Assembly (NCBI GenBank): GCA_031385325.1
Contig: JANNBJ010000049.1
Coordinates: forward strand, 1 to 24,818
Source: SYFY01 sp031385325
GTDB taxonomy: Bacteria; Pseudomonadota; Gammaproteobacteria; Pseudomonadales; Azotimanducaceae
DNA length: 24,818 bases
Reading direction: 5' to 3'
The notes beneath the pieces were generated by a model. It saw only the letters and a list, made by a program, of their open reading frames with translations, ran no database searches and was not told the origin of the DNA. This document shows positions 24,201-24,818 of the stretch, one piece after another (within the stretch, counting starts at the first letter, position 1; each line of letters begins with the position of its first letter). The translations under genes were made by a program, and so were the position numbers.

Positions 24201-24818
24201 GTAAACGAGAACGATGCCTTCGCGAATCCCAGGGCATCGACGCAAGGTTGATTCAATCTCCCCGAGTTCGATTCGAAATCCGCGCAGTTTGATCTGCTGG
24301 TCCGTTCGGCCCAGATACTCCACCAGACCGTCCGGCGTCCATCGCCCGAGGTCACCTGTCTTGTACAGACGGGAAACCGTGTGGCCCTCGGAAACGGTAA
24401 TGAATCGTTCAGCGGTCAGTTCCGGCTGGTTCAGATAGCCTTCTGCCAGTCCGGGGCCTTCAATGTGAATCTCTCCTTCAGCGCCGATCGGTACGGGCAT
24501 CAAAAACGTGTCGAGAATATGGACTCGCGTGTTTGCCAAAGGTCGACCGATGGGTACTGGCCTGGTGTGATCAAAAATCCCTGGAGCCATCGGGACTTCA
24601 TGCCACAAGGCAAAGGTGGTCGCCTCGGTAGGACCGTAGCCATTGATCAGACGCGCCGGAGGCGTTGCCTGAAGAATCCGTTTAATGGCTTTTGGATCAA
24701 CCACCTCACCACCAAACACCAGATGCGTGAGCCCTGCGAACAACTCAGGTTCGCCATTGCCATATTCATTGAACAGTGCGGTGGTGAGGAACATCGTCGT
24801 GATCGCCGAGCGGGCGAT
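21297..24818 (-). CDS. Non-ribosomal peptide synthetase, C-terminal part: A-PCP-C-PCP-TE (5' truncated at window edge)
   Basis: A total of 1173 residues are visible; the start lies beyond 24818. Domains in order follow. The rear part of an adenylation domain (to about 280) has NGYGPTEATTF, YKTGDLGRWTPDGLVEYLGR, the FRIELGEIE motif and LPLTANGKIDR with the A10 lysine. PCP1 has LGGNSL with Ser321. A condensation domain (about 375-820) has HHYVHDG starting at residue 512. PCP2 has LGGHSLLAA with Ser869. The terminal thioesterase has GFSYGG with Ser996 and a catalytic His near 1144-1145. The gene therefore ends the assembly line and releases the product. No adenylation domain belongs to PCP2, so its amino acid is loaded in trans or by the upstream A domain. 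The front part of the A domain, which holds most specificity residues, is outside the window, so the amino acid cannot be predicted. Confidence 0.96.
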   Translation of the reverse strand: MARSAITTMFLTTALFNEYGNGEPELFAGLTHLVFGGEVVDPKAIKRILQATPPARLINGYGPTEATTFALWHEVPMAPGIFDHTRPVPIGRPLANTRVHILDTFLMPVPIGAEGEIHIEGPGLAEGYLNQPELTAERFITVSEGHTVSRLYKTGDLGRWTPDGLVEYLGRTDQQIKLRGFRIELGEIESTLRRCPGIREGIVLVYEHPPGNKFLHAHAMPDGGSTVNESGVRQFLAEQLPGHMIPARISIVDQMPLTANGKIDRQALRSVGRVETGVHRSLDAGLSPLEKQLVPIWADVLGMAAETIDVRADFIELGGNSLIAVQIGNRLASVLGLQLSVREVLELGTIERIAGLLAVSHSRPLVGPDLAGLALELRYQATASQQQVAFFSMLVPGTRAYLTQSLVTFRGSLDLHVLRQSIQDVVDRHEHLRTTYRRDGSGRLWGEVASKLQVELPLQDLRDLPRVGRDRAVDAKVSEILQAGIDPAELPLAKWFGFQLEANEYRMLMLEHHYVHDGWSFRLFLKELSLCYHARSNGRIPDLVPATQFRVYAAWQRRWLDSKGATDLLHQWVEYLDGSGHALRLPMVAPRPRVPTLTGGQLRLYLSPQVIETVNARAADLRLTLFQFMFGVFAQLLGRYTGKSDFLLGTSAANRSSAVWESVLGMLVNVVPVRIRLDAEGTVAKNLLAVADSLQWAVEGAAMPFSTIVEAVHPERAPGLLPLVQIHFSSHNALSRNLTFGDLCWDVVEALPNGTSKFDLGVITIPHGKGGGLDLLFEYNDGLLDPDQVEAIASDYQVLLGDESGPRDDLQIDKVVDQKEIPRSYLPEAMPYVPPASHIELQLASIWTEILGVEHVGIDDNFFALGGHSLLAARMAIRINALFGIELPLSVLFEAPTIRMQADHMQVHVGVPEPVGDQFVNVIRRSSGRGNVICVGGHIVEALTLLPRSTGILYAGSGSMDPIRFHRSGIKRAVRRYVDGILQLNPEGPLVVVGFSYGGLVAHALAERLQRCLKVPVVAVLLEPSLTSHQSRSILRVLRDTAGLVKRRLTRVKALSGLFSVSEQSSMNQTDASEPIGSDEEDDAEWRRVGPVLRRNIARYRPAKIAAHDVHLIVGDYWAEKNLADFQHRFATTPHIHHQGAVSHHEVVENDLCVAAWRKLIIRLVDGGQFADR

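Overview
The window is a gene-dense stretch of moderately GC-rich bacterial DNA, most consistent with an environmental proteobacterium and probably a gammaproteobacterium. That inference rests on family composition: crotonases, an LLM-type oxidoreductase, glutathione S-transferases, an RND pump, Blc-type lipocalin, CFA-type methyltransferase, a DUF1348 protein and a bacterial P450. No rRNA, tRNA, IS element or CRISPR array was seen. No stretch over 300 bases lacks a gene; the largest gaps are about 230 bp (13864-14095) and 200 bp (6776-6977).

Left part (1-5587, plus strand): the end of an SMP-30/gluconolactonase-family gene, a crotonase, a ferritin-like protein and an atypical SDR. Next comes a UGA-containing selenoprotein of the glycine/betaine/sarcosine reductase selenoprotein B family, followed by an F420/LLM oxidoreductase and a lipocalin lipoprotein. 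The first five genes are tightly packed and probably co-transcribed. The selenoprotein is the most notable item. A conventional reading splits it into two unrelated ORFs, because an in-frame UGA acts as a Sec codon (with a bSECIS-like hairpin behind it) and a frameshift lies about 140 nt further on.

Middle part (5618-17316): a CFA-synthase-family methyltransferase (minus strand) diverges from an RND permease/membrane-fusion operon. The gap between them carries a 23-bp near-perfect palindrome and a good sigma-54 promoter match. Then follow a second crotonase, a LysR regulator that appears to start at CTG, a Nu-class (YfcG-like) GST on the minus strand, and a divergent GST. That GST leads into a large PNPOx-like/FAD-NAD reductase/2Fe-2S fusion and a DUF1348 protein. 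The content suggests oxidative, detoxifying or catabolic chemistry on acyl-CoA and electrophilic substrates.

Right part (17356-24818, all minus strand, read right to left): the C-terminal part of an NRPS (A-PCP-C-PCP-TE, running off the window edge) and a QueC-like PP-loop ATPase with a Cys4 site. These are followed by the wreck of an M20 peptidase gene (N and C termini kept, middle deleted), a cytochrome P450 and a nitroreductase. The NRPS plus PP-loop pair, possibly with the P450 and nitroreductase, looks like the end of an uncharacterised natural-product cluster.
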